Source of the DNA: Massariosphaeria phaeospora
Taxonomy: Eukaryota; Ascomycota; Dothideomycetes; Pleosporales
DNA: 64,000 nucleotides
Direction of reading: 5' to 3'
Assembly (NCBI GenBank): GCA_011032825.1
Contig: JAADJZ010000003.1
Coordinates: forward strand, 1,302,001-1,366,000
Numbering within the stretch: the stretch's first letter is position 1; each line of letters begins with the position of its first letter. The translations under genes were made by a program, and so were the position numbers. Shown here one piece after another: positions 52,753 to 62,890 of this stretch. Under the pieces are notes generated by a model that saw only the letters and a program-made list of their open reading frames with translations, was not told the origin of the DNA and made no database searches.

Positions 52753-54261
52753 TCTGCGCAGGGAGGTTCGACTGCCTGAACCGATCTGTATCTATCTGTT
52801 CACACCGATTCATCCACAGTACAAGGAGGTGTCCGCCAGTGCCAGACGCCTAGGGTGAGTGAGACGCAATTTGTTATGTAGCGCAGGAACGCAACCATAT
52901 ACCGGCACCCTAGATATATAGTCTGTTACACTTTCTGCCCAAGTCTACTAATATGACATATCTCTACATGTCGGATTACAGCACCAGTCTCAGGAGGACT
53001 AGAACGTCGTCACAGTTTAGGCTAGGGCGCAGAGACAAGCATCCAAAGCTTAAAGCTTATTGGCAAAGGCTTAGTGCTCACGGCTACGTCCCTACGGCCG
53101 GTCCCCTGTAATTGTGGGCTGACAGCTCGCCGTGGTGGAGCATCTGAGACTAGATTGGATCGGTGGTCGACAGTTCACCGTCACTACTCCGTACTGGCCA
53201 CGGGTTATCGGTGCCACAGTCCTCAACAAGAGTCAATAATCTGGCAAGCATCCTTACGGCAGCAAAACACAGCGCTGCCAAAGCGCGAGCCAGAGCGCGA
53301 AGCCCGAGCGCGAGCCAGTCGGAGAGGGCAGGCTGCGCGTTCTGACTGGCCACGGTGCGGCGTGGCGGCATGAACGCTCAAGCCGCCGCCCTCTTCCACA
53401 ACGCGGACCCGCGCTGCCTGGTTGAGCTGATGGCTCGCGCTCGGGCTCGGGCTCGTTGCGCTGTTGCGCTGCCCTCTGGTCCCCATCACTCCCCTCTCGC
53501 CCTCTTCTGACGGCCCTCGAAGCCCTCCAACAGCCTCGACGTCAGCCCCCGCCCGCTGCTACGCTCCTCTCCACCGTCTCTGCACGTTTGAACGGCGGAA
53601 CCTGGACGGCGGTGCTCTCGTGCACTGGTAGGAGGCCGTTTGATGCCCGGATGCGACTTGGCAAAGCCAAGATTCCGGCCGATCTTTGCCTGGGCAGCCT
53701 TGTTGACGGGACCCGCCTTCGACGCCCGCTGGTACGTACGCACGCCTCGCACGCCTCCAGTCTCCAGTCTACCACGACGCCTCCAAGCGCTGCCTCTCTC
53801 CAAGGCCGTGGACGAGGGGCCGCGTAGGCACACCGTCCGTGGCCGGCTGTTGCTTGCTGCTGGGCCTGGGCTCGAGTCGTCTGGTACATGGCCGCCAGCT
53901 TGCATAGCCACACTCCCGCCGGCGTTGCTGCCGCAGTCGCCACTCCAGTCACCAGTCACCAGTCACCAGTGCGTGCTATGCCGCTCCTGCTCGCAATGCT
54001 GACTGCATCGTCGCCAACTCTAGATCTGCCATTCCGCCGGTGCCCGGCGCCGTCTGATCGCCCGCCCTGACCCCCTTGAGCCGGACGGGTGCGCGTCGCC
54101 AGAGGCTGCCTGCACGCCGCCGCGAGGCTCGGTCCAGCGCCACGTCCCGGGCTGCAGCTGGCATCGCTCCTGCCCCCCCAGAGAGTCGAGACGGACCAGC
54201 GCGTCCAGCTCCACGCCCCAAAGCCGCTACGCCGCCGCAGCATGTGTGCGGCGCACAGAGT
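52753..54261. other. Long palF upstream region
   Basis: 1.5 kb between the SNF2-RING stop and the palF ATG. The right half is GC-rich with many accidental frames and short GCTCGGGCTCGG-like repeats near 53440. An in-frame but non-ATG extension of palF exists. A PacC-like palindrome is annotated separately. Confidence 0.5.
53657..53671. promoter_or_regulatory. Palindromic pair of PacC/Rim101-type core sites
   Basis: CTTGGC and GCCAAG in inverted orientation with a 3-nt spacer, about 590 nt upstream of the palF start. GCCARG is the known core bound by the ambient-pH zinc-finger regulator PacC. A single core is expected by chance in a region this long, so the site is tentative; only the paired palindromic arrangement lifts it above background. 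Confidence 0.35.
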
Positions 54262-56873
54262 ATGACCTCCAGCTCTGCACGCGGCGCCAGTGCCCCGTCG
54301 TCGCTGCCCGGCAGGTCGTTGCTGGCGCGTCTCAAGCGGCCCTTGCAAACCAAGGGCCGCAACTTCTCTGACTTCTACATCCAACCCGACGATCCGCATC
54401 GCCAGTACGCCCCGGGCGACGTCATCAGCGGAAGCGTCATCATCAAGGTGCTCAAGCCGCTCAGGGTCACGCACCTGGTCGTTTCACTGCATGGCTACGC
54501 GCAGGTGTTCAAGAACCCGAACTCGCCGGGCGATGCGTACAGGAACTACAGCAGCACGGTTGGGTCGGGCAAAGGCAAGAAGCAGGGCAGCTACTTTGGC
54601 AATGGCTTTGCCTCGCTGTTCGAGGACGAGGTCGTCCTTTGCGGCGAGGGAAGGCTGGGCGAGGGAGTCTACCATTTCAATTTCGAGCTCGAGTTCCCTT
54701 CCAAGGGGTTGCCCAGCAGCATCCATGTACGTCGTTGCTTGTCTGCACGTTGCGGCGCCCGTTACTGACCGCCCGCCGATAGTTCGAGCGCGGCACCATC
54801 TCCTACATGTTGACGGCTACGATAACACGCCCGACCACCATGTCGCCGACGACATGCTGCGACGCAAAAGTCTATCTTGTCGACGTGATAGACATTGCGC
54901 CCCTCCCCGACCCTAAACCTCGAGTCATCTCGCTGGAACCCATCTCACGACGGGCCCGCACCAAACACCCCCGGAAACGTCCGGCCACGTCGGACACTGC
55001 CCCGCAGGTGCCCGACGCTTCCGGATCAGCACGGAATGGACGCTTGACGGAGCTGAACAGCGTCACAGAAGAAAACGACGGGCCGGGCAGCCCCGCACCT
55101 AGCGATGCCAGCTTTGAAAGCCGGCTCAGTTCTGGAAACGCTTCCGGAACCGAGTATGGCATTCGTTCAGTCAACACCGCAGTAGACGGCGGTTCTCAGA
55201 CCGGTAGTCGGATGGGATTCAAAGGGAAAACCATCACAGCTACTATCGACATACTCAAAGGCGGTTTCCTACGAGGTGACCAGATACCGATCACAATCTC
55301 AATCATCCACACCAAACATGTCAGGAGCCTGAAAGGAATTATCATCACCCTATATCGCCAAGCCAGAGTGGACATGCATCCCGCGCTGCCTGTTCTGCCC
55401 AACAGCAAGGGAGCCAAGATGAAGTCCGAGGATTACTACCCCAAGTCAAGAACAGGTCTTGGTGGGCTGTCCCTCTCCTCGGCTGGGTCTAGTCATCTTT
55501 TCCGTAAGGACCTTTCTCAGTCATTTGCCCCCCTTTTTGTGGATCCACGGACCCTTACCGCCGACGTCAAGTGTGCCGTCCGAGTTCCAGATGAGGCCTT
55601 CGCAACAATAGCAAATGTTCCTGGCGCGATGATAAGCTTCAAGTACTTTGTCGAAGTGGTCGTGGATATCCAGGGAAAGCTAGCGGGCCTAGATCGTATG
55701 CTTCCCAACGCTGGACTAGTAAGCCTGCCAGCAGCTACCGCAGCTGCGCCAGGCACGGGTCGGACCGACGATGTTACGGGCAATAGTTTCTCCACCTGGG
55801 GAGGCAACTTTGCTGATACCGATGCCATCCGGCGCGAGAAAGGCGTAATTTCTTGTATCTTCGAAGTCGTTGTTGGTACAAAAGACAGCGGAAGGACAGG
55901 GAAAAAAAGACAACTAGAAGCTTCTGATCCGATACATGTTATGCAGCCCACAGTCCACGACATACCGCTCGATGCGAATGGTGATAGGTATGAGCATGGA
56001 AACGCCGACGAGAACTATTACGACTATAGCCAAGACCGCCAATATTATGGCTATGACGGCTCGTACTATGATGCGCCGGGCTACCAGGAAAACAGCACGG
56101 CGCAGCCTATTTACCAACCCCCGACTATACTCGAAGACGAAGAAGGCCTTTCTGAAAAGGATCGAATTCGACGAGCAGAAGCACGCTTGCTACCTTCCCA
56201 ACCTCCAGACACCGCAGCCCCCTCCGCACCGCCATCAAACCACGCCGGCATACCAGCATCAGCTCCTCTATTACCTGAAGACGACGACCTGAATCCCACC
56301 TACTTCGCGCCAGAATCATCAGTCTCTGTACCATATCGTCCTCTGCCATTTTCAAATTCCGCTGCTTGTTCCGTGCCACAAATGAGTACGATCCCGTCAG
56401 CACAACGAAGAGTTACGAACAATAGCCACACCACGATCGCCAGCAGTCCTCGACATTCAGTCGTCCCAGCCTCAACTGTACACACCAGTGTCGAAAATGA
56501 CTCCACTCGCCTCCCACCACCCTTGACGCCACCCGCTCCAGAGCACATCTTCCCGTCCTCCTCACGCGTCCCGCACACAGACGATAAGCAACAGCTCCAG
56601 CGTCGCAGACAAGAAATTGAGAGGAGCGCGCTGCCACCATCAGAAGAGCATGAAGAAAGCGATTCAAATTCGACTATGTTGTCCCAGCCTTCTGCGCCAC
56701 CTATTGTGCAAGAAGTGCCGAGTTTGGCGCTGCTTCTCTCGACGCCGGTGCTTCTCTCGACGCCGGTGCTTGATGATGCGGATGAGGGGTTGGTGGATGC
56801 CGTAAGGGTGGGTAGGAGTAATGCTGAAGGGAGGCGGGAAGGCGACGAAATTTTACCTGGGTACCAGAGATGA
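54262..56873 (+). CDS. palF: pH-response regulator palF/RIM8 (arrestin-like)
   Basis: Two exons, 54262-54726 and 54783-56873, with a 56-nt intron; 851 residues. Arrestin N-domain (about 35-215): NFSDFYIQPDDPHRQYAPGD, ISGSVIIKVLKPLRVTHLVV, and after the intron FERGTISYMLTATITRPTTM with CDAKVYLVDVIDIAPLPDPK. A linker then leads to the arrestin C-domain (about 300-480; ITATIDILKGGFLRGDQIP, IISCIFEVVV-type strand). The C-terminal part is Pro/Ser-rich with a DEEGLSEKDRIRRAEARLLP helix found in the family. PalF binds the pH-sensing membrane protein PalH and is ubiquitinated at alkaline pH, leading through ESCRT to PacC cleavage. I chose the ATG at 54262; no ATG precedes it in frame nearby. Confidence 0.95.
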
Positions 56874-57338
56874 CATACAGGTGTTCGGGCAATATGGGGC
56901 GATATTGACGTACAGGCGCTATCTTCAACACCGTTGGCACAGTCGACCATGGCCACTTCTGGATCACCACGCGGGGCTTTCGCATTCATATTTTAACAGG
57001 TACTCTTTATCTTCCTTGAGTTTGGTTGACGAGAGCACTTTGACGAAGCACATGACCAGGCATGGTTTCGCATTTGCATTGGGTTGGATCGGGTTGAACG
57101 TAATTGGATATATGATACCTGGTTTGGGAATGCAAAAGGGCGTCAAATTAGGCATTATGGTCTCGACATGACATGAGATATAAGACACCTATATGCTATA
57201 TATAAATGTAGTTCTTCAGGGTATGCAGCACTTTCTTCACACATCCTCCTTGTCTACAGAGCTCTCATCCCATCGCACGAAACAGTCCCTGATCTGGAGT
57301 GTGTGGAACATATAGGCACATGTATGGAGAATCTATCC
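56874..57338. other. Convergent 3' intergenic region
   Basis: 465 nt between palF and the converging coiled-coil gene. Frames here lack motifs. Confidence 0.45.
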
Positions 57339-58085
57339 TCAGCGCAGATCCCTAGCTTTGTGTTCGGCCACCTTCTGCAGTTGCCTCGAGTAGTTCAGGT
57401 GATTGATTCGTATGCACTCCGCCTTCTCAGCTATGAGAGTCTCGAGTGTCCTCTTGTTCTGGAGCAAGGATTGCAATCGTTTGAGTTGCGCTTCGTAGGC
57501 TCGGGATCTAGGGCTATATCAGTATTTTGAGCTTGGAACGACTATCTATCAGCATTGCAGAAGGAGGAGCGAAAAGACTGAAAGGTGCCAATGTCTGGTC
57601 CGTGCTTGTCATCTTACGCATTAGCTTCGTGTTGATCGAAGAGAGTATCGATCGCGCCTTTGGCCTCAGCATGCGAATTCGAATAGGCCTTGCGGATGCC
57701 CAGCTTGCGGACTTGATGGCGTTTCCGTTGCTGCGACATGTCCCGTCAACATCTCCGTCGAGCGCCAAGACCCAGCTGAAGTTGAGGGGCTGACACATAC
57801 AGCATCAACCATATCCACCATCAACTGCTCGAGCTTGTTGTGCGACGGCGTGGACGCAGACTGCGATTCTGCCGGTTCGGCGTGCTCGTCATCGTCAAGG
57901 TCCATGGCCTCGGTGTCTGCACCGTTGGCATCGATGTCGTCGTCATCGTCGTCGTCGCCGCCACCGACGTCCTCTTCGATCTCTTCGACATGCTCGACGA
58001 TGTGTTTGCGACGCCGGTGGGGCGCTTTGCGTGCCGTCTGGGTGAGGGTTTTGGTGGTTTTTTTGGTGGCGTGGTGAGGAGCCAT
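57339..58085 (-). CDS. Small acidic/coiled-coil protein, function unknown
   Basis: Proposed three exons on the minus strand: 58085-57801, 57730-57618, 57513-57339 (190 residues; the phases agree). Exon 1 encodes a basic start (KKTTKTLTQTARKAPHRRRK), an acidic run with seven Asp (about 51-57) and HNKLEQLMVDMVDA. Exon 2 encodes QRKRHQVRKLGIRKAYSN and EAKGAIDTLFDQHEANA. Exon 3 encodes YEAQLKRLQSLLQNKRTLE then HLNYSRQLQKVAEHKARDLR, a heptad-rich coiled coil. The introns (70 and 104 nt) have GTATGT and GTAAGA donors. Unspliced frames break the helical region. The layout (charged N-terminus, C-terminal coiled coil) is seen in chromatin and kinetochore accessory proteins, but I cannot name a family. 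Divergent from the G-patch gene. Confidence 0.68.
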
Positions 58086-58342
58086 TGTGTTCGCACGGCG
58101 TCGCTGGGATTGGTGCTGGAGATTAGTGGTCGACGCGATGTGACGTTGTGCTTGTGTTTGGGTCGCGAGCTGTCTGAGACGGGAGGGCCGCGATGAGGGA
58201 GAGAGGTGATGCGAATCAATCGTGGAAGGACCGACCCCCACGTCTATGCCAAGAGTTCCAGGACCGTGCGCCCCCACTCAACCCTGGAAGTTTTGGGAGC
58301 TCGACCCGACCCGCCGTCGACTGAACAACAGCGAACTGCACA
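58086..58342. promoter_or_regulatory. Divergent coiled-coil / PXR1 promoter region
   Basis: 257 nt between head-to-head ATGs. No clear motif. Confidence 0.5.
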
Positions 58343-59525
58343 ATGGGTCTCGCAGCACCGAAAAAGTGAGTTTCATCTGACGATATGCCGGGAGCTTCCA
58401 CTTACAGCCTTGCAGCCGTGCGCGCATATCCAACGACCCGCAGAACACCACCTGGGCAAACAATACAACGCGATTCGGCCACCGGATCCTAGCTTCTCAG
58501 GGCTGGAAACCAGGCTCCTCGCTCGGCGCAGCAGACGCGGCGCATGCCGAGCACTATACCGTCGCCTCCCACTCGCACATCCGCGTCTTCCTGAAAGACG
58601 ACAACCTCGGCCTTGGAGCCAAAAGAGGTAGCGAGCGCCCTGAAAACTTTGGACTGGCAGGTCTGAATAGCGTCTTGGGACGGCTCAACGGCAGAGAAGC
58701 GGAGGTCAAGCAGGAAGAAGAGAGGGCGGCGCAGATCGAAAGCAGAAGACATGTGGTGAGCAAATATGGTATGATGAACTTTGTGAGCGGTGGATTCTTG
58801 GTCGGCGACAGCATCAAGAAGAGGGGCGAGATCAAGACAGAGGAATTAGAGGTCAAAATGGAGTGCAAAGAGGAGTCTGACGCGAGTGCGGCAGAGCAGA
58901 AGAAGGCGAGCAAGAGGAAAAGGAAAAGAGGGGAGGTGGATCTGAAGGCTGAACAGGTTACGGATCAGGAGCCGAAGCTCAAGCGGAAAAAGAAGAGCAT
59001 GAATCTTCGCGTTGCGGTTGCCGAGGAGGTAGCAGTCGAAGAGGTGTCTTCGAAATCCACATCTAGGAATGAGAAGAAAGTGAAGCAGAGGCCGGAAACA
59101 ATATCGTCGGCGCAGTCTGAACTTGCAGCTTCGGCTCAGGCCTTGGTGTCTGAGGAGCCACTCTCGGATAAAGCAAAACGGAAAGCGGAAAAACAGGCCC
59201 GCAGGGAGGGAAAGTGTCTTAGGAAGGCGCTTAAGAAAGCGGCCGAAGAAGCTGCTCATTCGCAGCCTGCGTCCAATAAGCCTAACTCTGACGACGAACA
59301 AGCAGAAGAGTCCAAGCCTACTGCGGTTGCTAAGATAGTAGCGCCTACTCTCGGGCTTGGGTTCAGTGCTGGCGGACGGCATGCAGTGAGGCAAAGATAT
59401 ATCCGTTCAAAGAAGATGGCGGGTATGGATGCACAGGCGCTGCGAGAAGTATGTTCTTCAACCCCTGTTGAGTGACATTAAGGCTAACACTCTGTTCTCA
59501 GATATTCATGGTGAAGAGCGCATAA
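58343..59525 (+). CDS. PXR1: PinX1-related G-patch protein (Pxr1/Gno1)
   Basis: Three exons: 58343-58365, 58416-59448, 59502-59525 (359 residues). Exon 1 gives MGLAAPKN; the first 50-nt intron is followed by NDPQNTTWANNTTRFGHRIL and the G-patch (about 25-72), ASQGWKPGSSLG, then HIRVFLKDDNLGLGAK. GLNSVLGRLNG follows, another PinX1-family block. The middle is rich in Lys and Glu and carries KKE/D-type motifs (KKASKRKRKRGEVD, KAKRKAEKQARREGK). The last exon supplies IFMVKSA, matching the family's short C-terminal IFM-K end. Pxr1/Gno1 works in the nucleolus in rRNA/snoRNA maturation, through G-patch activation of the helicase Prp43, and can inhibit telomerase. Confidence 0.94.
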
Positions 59526-60020
59526 CGTCTTTGGCAGATAGGTCCAGCGCTCCCGGGCATATAGCAAATATACATATGTCCCGAGGTTGAGGGTTGCATT
59601 GTTCAACTACAGAGGGCAAGGTGCAACTATGGGATTTTTCGGTTTATTGTTCAGCAGGTCTTGCGCTTCTAAACGGTGACGGTGTAGGGCTGAGGCTGAA
59701 GGGCGAGTTGGGCATGGGCAGCCTCGGGCGCTTTCGGAACGATGCAAAGAATAACAGCCCACATGTGGCCACAGAAGTCGACCTGCGTCTTCCAAGCGTC
59801 CGCCGTTGGTTGAGCATAGATATGGTGTCGTCATGGATGTAGGTGCAGTGCAGGCGTTGGAAGGATTGAGCGTGCCCGATGGACAAGCGACATGTTCTTG
59901 GATGCCATCGCGGCCGATGGCTCGGAGGCTTCACTTGACCCGACTCCCGAGAGAGCGCAAACGGCTAGCGCCCGTCCACACACGCTGCCGCCGCAGCGCA
60001 TCGCATCTGCGCATCTCTCG

Positions 60021-60050
60021 GGTTGCGGTTGCGGTTGCGGTCGCGGTTGC
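60021..60050. repeat. GGTTGC hexamer array
   Basis: Five tandem hexamers, four identical GGTTGC and one GGTCGC, about 400 nt upstream of the MFS start codon. Confidence 0.85.
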
Positions 60051-60324
60051 GGCATCTCGAGCCGAAGCACGCATCTCGAGTCGAGACCGCCGACGCGCCG
60101 TCGGCGACAAAGACAGGCCGCTTCTGGCTCCTCAATCTCCCGCCCCGACATCACGGCCGCCACCCCCCTCCCCTGGGGCCCCTCTGCTTGGGGGGGAGGC
60201 AGGCACCTTATATAACGCTCTTGTCCCCGTAGTACCTGGGTCCTGGGTGCTGCATCTCCCGACTCCCCCGCCCCAGTCGCCGCCGTTTGCGCACCGCTCT
60301 ACCACCCCGCCTCGCCTGCCCCGT

Positions 60325-60405
60325 TCTCGCCTCCGCCTGCCTGCCCTCCGCCTCCGCCTGCCTGCCCTCCGCCTCCGCCTGCCTGCCTTCCGCCTCCGCC
60401 TGCCC
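60325..60405. repeat. 21-nt tandem repeat in MFS leader
   Basis: About 3.8 copies of a 21-nt unit made of CTCCGCC and GCCTGCC blocks (copies at 60325, 60346, 60367 and partial at 60388), ending 48 nt before the MFS ATG. On the minus strand it reads as a long open frame of AEGRRQA-type repeats, which is an artefact of the repeat. Confidence 0.85.
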
Positions 60406-60452
60406 TGCAACCCTGCAACCCCTCCCTCCCTCCCTCCACTCACACAACCCCG

Positions 60453-62174
60453 ATGAACGATCCGCCCAACACCGCCGGCTCCGGGTCCACCGCCGTCCAC
60501 AGCCAAGCGCCCTCCGCGCGCGACCAGAAGGCGCCCCTCGAGAGCGCCATGCCCTCCGCCGCTCCGTCCAACCGCCACCCGCCTGCCGAGCCCCGCCCCC
60601 TCGACGAGAAAGCCCGCGACAGCGCCGCGGAAGAGGCTGATTTCGAGTACCCGAAGTCATGGAAGCTGGCTGCCATCACCCTGGCCCTGTGTCTGTCCGT
60701 CTTCTGCATGGCTCTGGATAACACCATCATCGCCACCGCTATCCCCCGAATCACCGATCAGTTCCAAGCCCTCAACGACGTGGGCTGGTACGGCTCCTCG
60801 TATCTGCTCACCACGTGCGCCACACAGCTCCTGTTTGGCAAATTCTACACCTTCTATTCCATCAAATGGGTCTACCTTTCCGCCCTCGCCATCTTCGAGC
60901 TGGGCTCGCTCGTCTGCGCCACTGCACCCAACTCGGTGGCTTTGATCATCGGACGAGCCATTTCCGGCGTGGGCGCCGCGGGCATCTTCTCTGGCGCAAT
61001 CCTGATCATCGCCAACACCGTGCCGCTGAGACAAAGGCCGTCCTACATGGGATTAATCGGCGGAATGTATGGCATTGCGTCGGTGGCGGGGCCACTCATG
61101 GGTGGAGCATTTACAGATCATCTCTCGTGGCGATGGTGCTTCTACATCAACCTCCCATTCGGCGCCATAACGGCCGCTTTCATCATTCCCTTTCTCAGTC
61201 TCACGCGTCGCGGCCAGAAGGCAACTGCTACTTGGAAGCAGCAGCTTCGGAAATTCGACCTTGAAGGCACCGCGGTTTTCCTGCCCGCTATTGTTTGCTT
61301 GCTGCTTGCTTTGCAGTGGGGCGGCAGCAAGTACGAGTGGAGCAGCGGGCGCATCATTGCGCTCTTTGTCATATTTGCCCTACTCATCAGCGCTTTCATT
61401 GCCATCCAGATATGGAAGCAGGAGGCCGCCACCGTCCCACCTCGCATCTTCTCAAACAGGACTGTATGGGGTAGCGCATGGTTCGGCGCCATGTTGGGGG
61501 CCTCCTTCTTCGTCCTCGTCTACTTCCTACCAATCTGGTTCCAAGCAATCAAGGGTGTCTCCGCCACAAAGTCTGGCATCATGAATCTGCCCGCCATCCT
61601 TGGCCTCGTCGTCGTCTCCCTGATATGTGGAATCTTGGTCACCGTTACCGGCTACTACACCCCCTTCATGCTTCTCTCCTCCGTCCTCATGGCCGTGGGC
61701 GCGGGTCTCCTCTCCACCTTCGAAGTCGACACCAACTCGCCCAAATGGATCGGTTACCAGTTCATTTTCGGTGCCGGCGTCGGGTTCGGCATGCAGCAAA
61801 CCCTCATCGCTGTACAAACCGTGCTCGAAGCCGATGACGTTGCTATTGGCACCGCCGTCATGATGTTTACGCAAACTCTTGGGGGCGCGCTATTCATCTC
61901 GGTCGGCCAGAACGTGTTCACCAACCAGCTTATTAAGAACCTTGCCATTGCTGTACCGGAACTGCCTGCCGGGCTTGTGCTTACTGTGGGCGCCACAGAG
62001 TTGAAAACGCGCATTCCCATCGAGTCCCTCACAGGCGTGCTGAGCGCGTATAACCTAGCTCTCAGACAAACCTTCTACGTTTCCACCGCTGCAGCCGCGC
62101 TATCCATTGTCGGCGCTGCGTTCGTCGAGTGGAAGTCGATGAAGGGCAAAAACATCCAGATGGCGGCTGCATAG
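60453..62174 (+). CDS. MFS multidrug/toxin efflux transporter (DHA2, 14-TM)
   Basis: Single exon, 573 residues. After a hydrophilic Pro/Ala-rich N-terminus (about 1-68), the first membrane segment ends in motif D1 (CMALDNTIIATAIPRITDQF). Then come YLLTTCATQLLFGKFYTFY, the GRAISGVGAAGIFSGA region, and motif C around GIASVAGPLMGGAFTDHLSW, then RWCFYINLPFG, a standard DHA2 signature. I count about 14 hydrophobic segments. Such proton antiporters export toxins, drugs or secondary metabolites across the plasma membrane. No biosynthetic gene lies beside it here, so its substrate is not predicted. Confidence 0.94.
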   Translation: MNDPPNTAGSGSTAVHSQAPSARDQKAPLESAMPSAAPSNRHPPAEPRPLDEKARDSAAEEADFEYPKSWKLAAITLALCLSVFCMALDNTIIATAIPRITDQFQALNDVGWYGSSYLLTTCATQLLFGKFYTFYSIKWVYLSALAIFELGSLVCATAPNSVALIIGRAISGVGAAGIFSGAILIIANTVPLRQRPSYMGLIGGMYGIASVAGPLMGGAFTDHLSWRWCFYINLPFGAITAAFIIPFLSLTRRGQKATATWKQQLRKFDLEGTAVFLPAIVCLLLALQWGGSKYEWSSGRIIALFVIFALLISAFIAIQIWKQEAATVPPRIFSNRTVWGSAWFGAMLGASFFVLVYFLPIWFQAIKGVSATKSGIMNLPAILGLVVVSLICGILVTVTGYYTPFMLLSSVLMAVGAGLLSTFEVDTNSPKWIGYQFIFGAGVGFGMQQTLIAVQTVLEADDVAIGTAVMMFTQTLGGALFISVGQNVFTNQLIKNLAIAVPELPAGLVLTVGATELKTRIPIESLTGVLSAYNLALRQTFYVSTAAAALSIVGAAFVEWKSMKGKNIQMAAA

Positions 62175-62890
62175 ACGACGTGACACTTTGCATGTACAAG
62201 TTTTTGCATTGGTCGGCCTTTTGTATAATCTTGGATTTCTAGATACCCTGGGTACCTCTTTTCTCATATCGCTTCGTCGTGTACAATACCCGCATCGTAG
62301 CAGGCAAGGCGTTTATTTCCATTGGGGATCGGTTGTGTCCTAACGTAAAAAACTTCATAATAGACGTCAGGTAGCATATTATACGGCGGGCAGGAGACCC
62401 ATGCTCGCTTGAATACCTAGGTAGCAAGTGCTCATGAGGCGGAGGACACCGACGTTGGGAGGGAAGGTGGTATACGCTTTCCACAACGAATCCTCTCTCA
62501 CAAAAGCTTGAGGAGAGCAGTGGGCAGTCTTTGGAAACTGTCGTAAACTATGAGAATCTGTTGTGGAACGTGATATCGTCATTGTTTTTTTGGTTGTAGT
62601 AGTTGCTCGGTAATGAGCAGATGGACCTGTTCGTGGTCGTAATTGAAACAATCATTCCACTCGCATAATATCACTGCACTGCATTATGAGCCCCGTTTCC
62701 CCGTGGACGTGATTGTCAAAGAGTATATCATCTATCTATGGGTATTATGACCATGCCCTTCACTTTTAGCGTCCTTTCCCATTGAAGAATCCCTCGTTCC
62801 CAGGTGCGGTCTAGAACGAGCCCGCTTTCTTTGAATTCGAATCGCATGCATATTTGCTGGCTGAGCACGATATTCTGGTAAACAATCCCC
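62175..62890. other. Convergent 3' intergenic region
   Basis: 716 nt between the MFS and GPD1 stop codons. Nothing recognised. Confidence 0.45.

Larger units (their letters stand above)
59526..60452. other. MFS exporter upstream region
   Basis: 927 nt with no recognised gene. It contains two tandem repeats listed separately, and a pyrimidine-rich leader (CCCTCC repeats) just before the MFS ATG. Confidence 0.5.

Noticed and set aside
53486..54474. Several long open frames on both strands upstream of palF
   Set aside because: GC-rich, mutually overlapping, without ATG in good context or domains; palF itself starts at 54262.
60208..60660. Minus-strand frame with AEGRRQA repeats opposite the MFS leader
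   Set aside because: It is the complement of the 21-nt tandem repeat and overlaps the start of a well-supported MFS gene.
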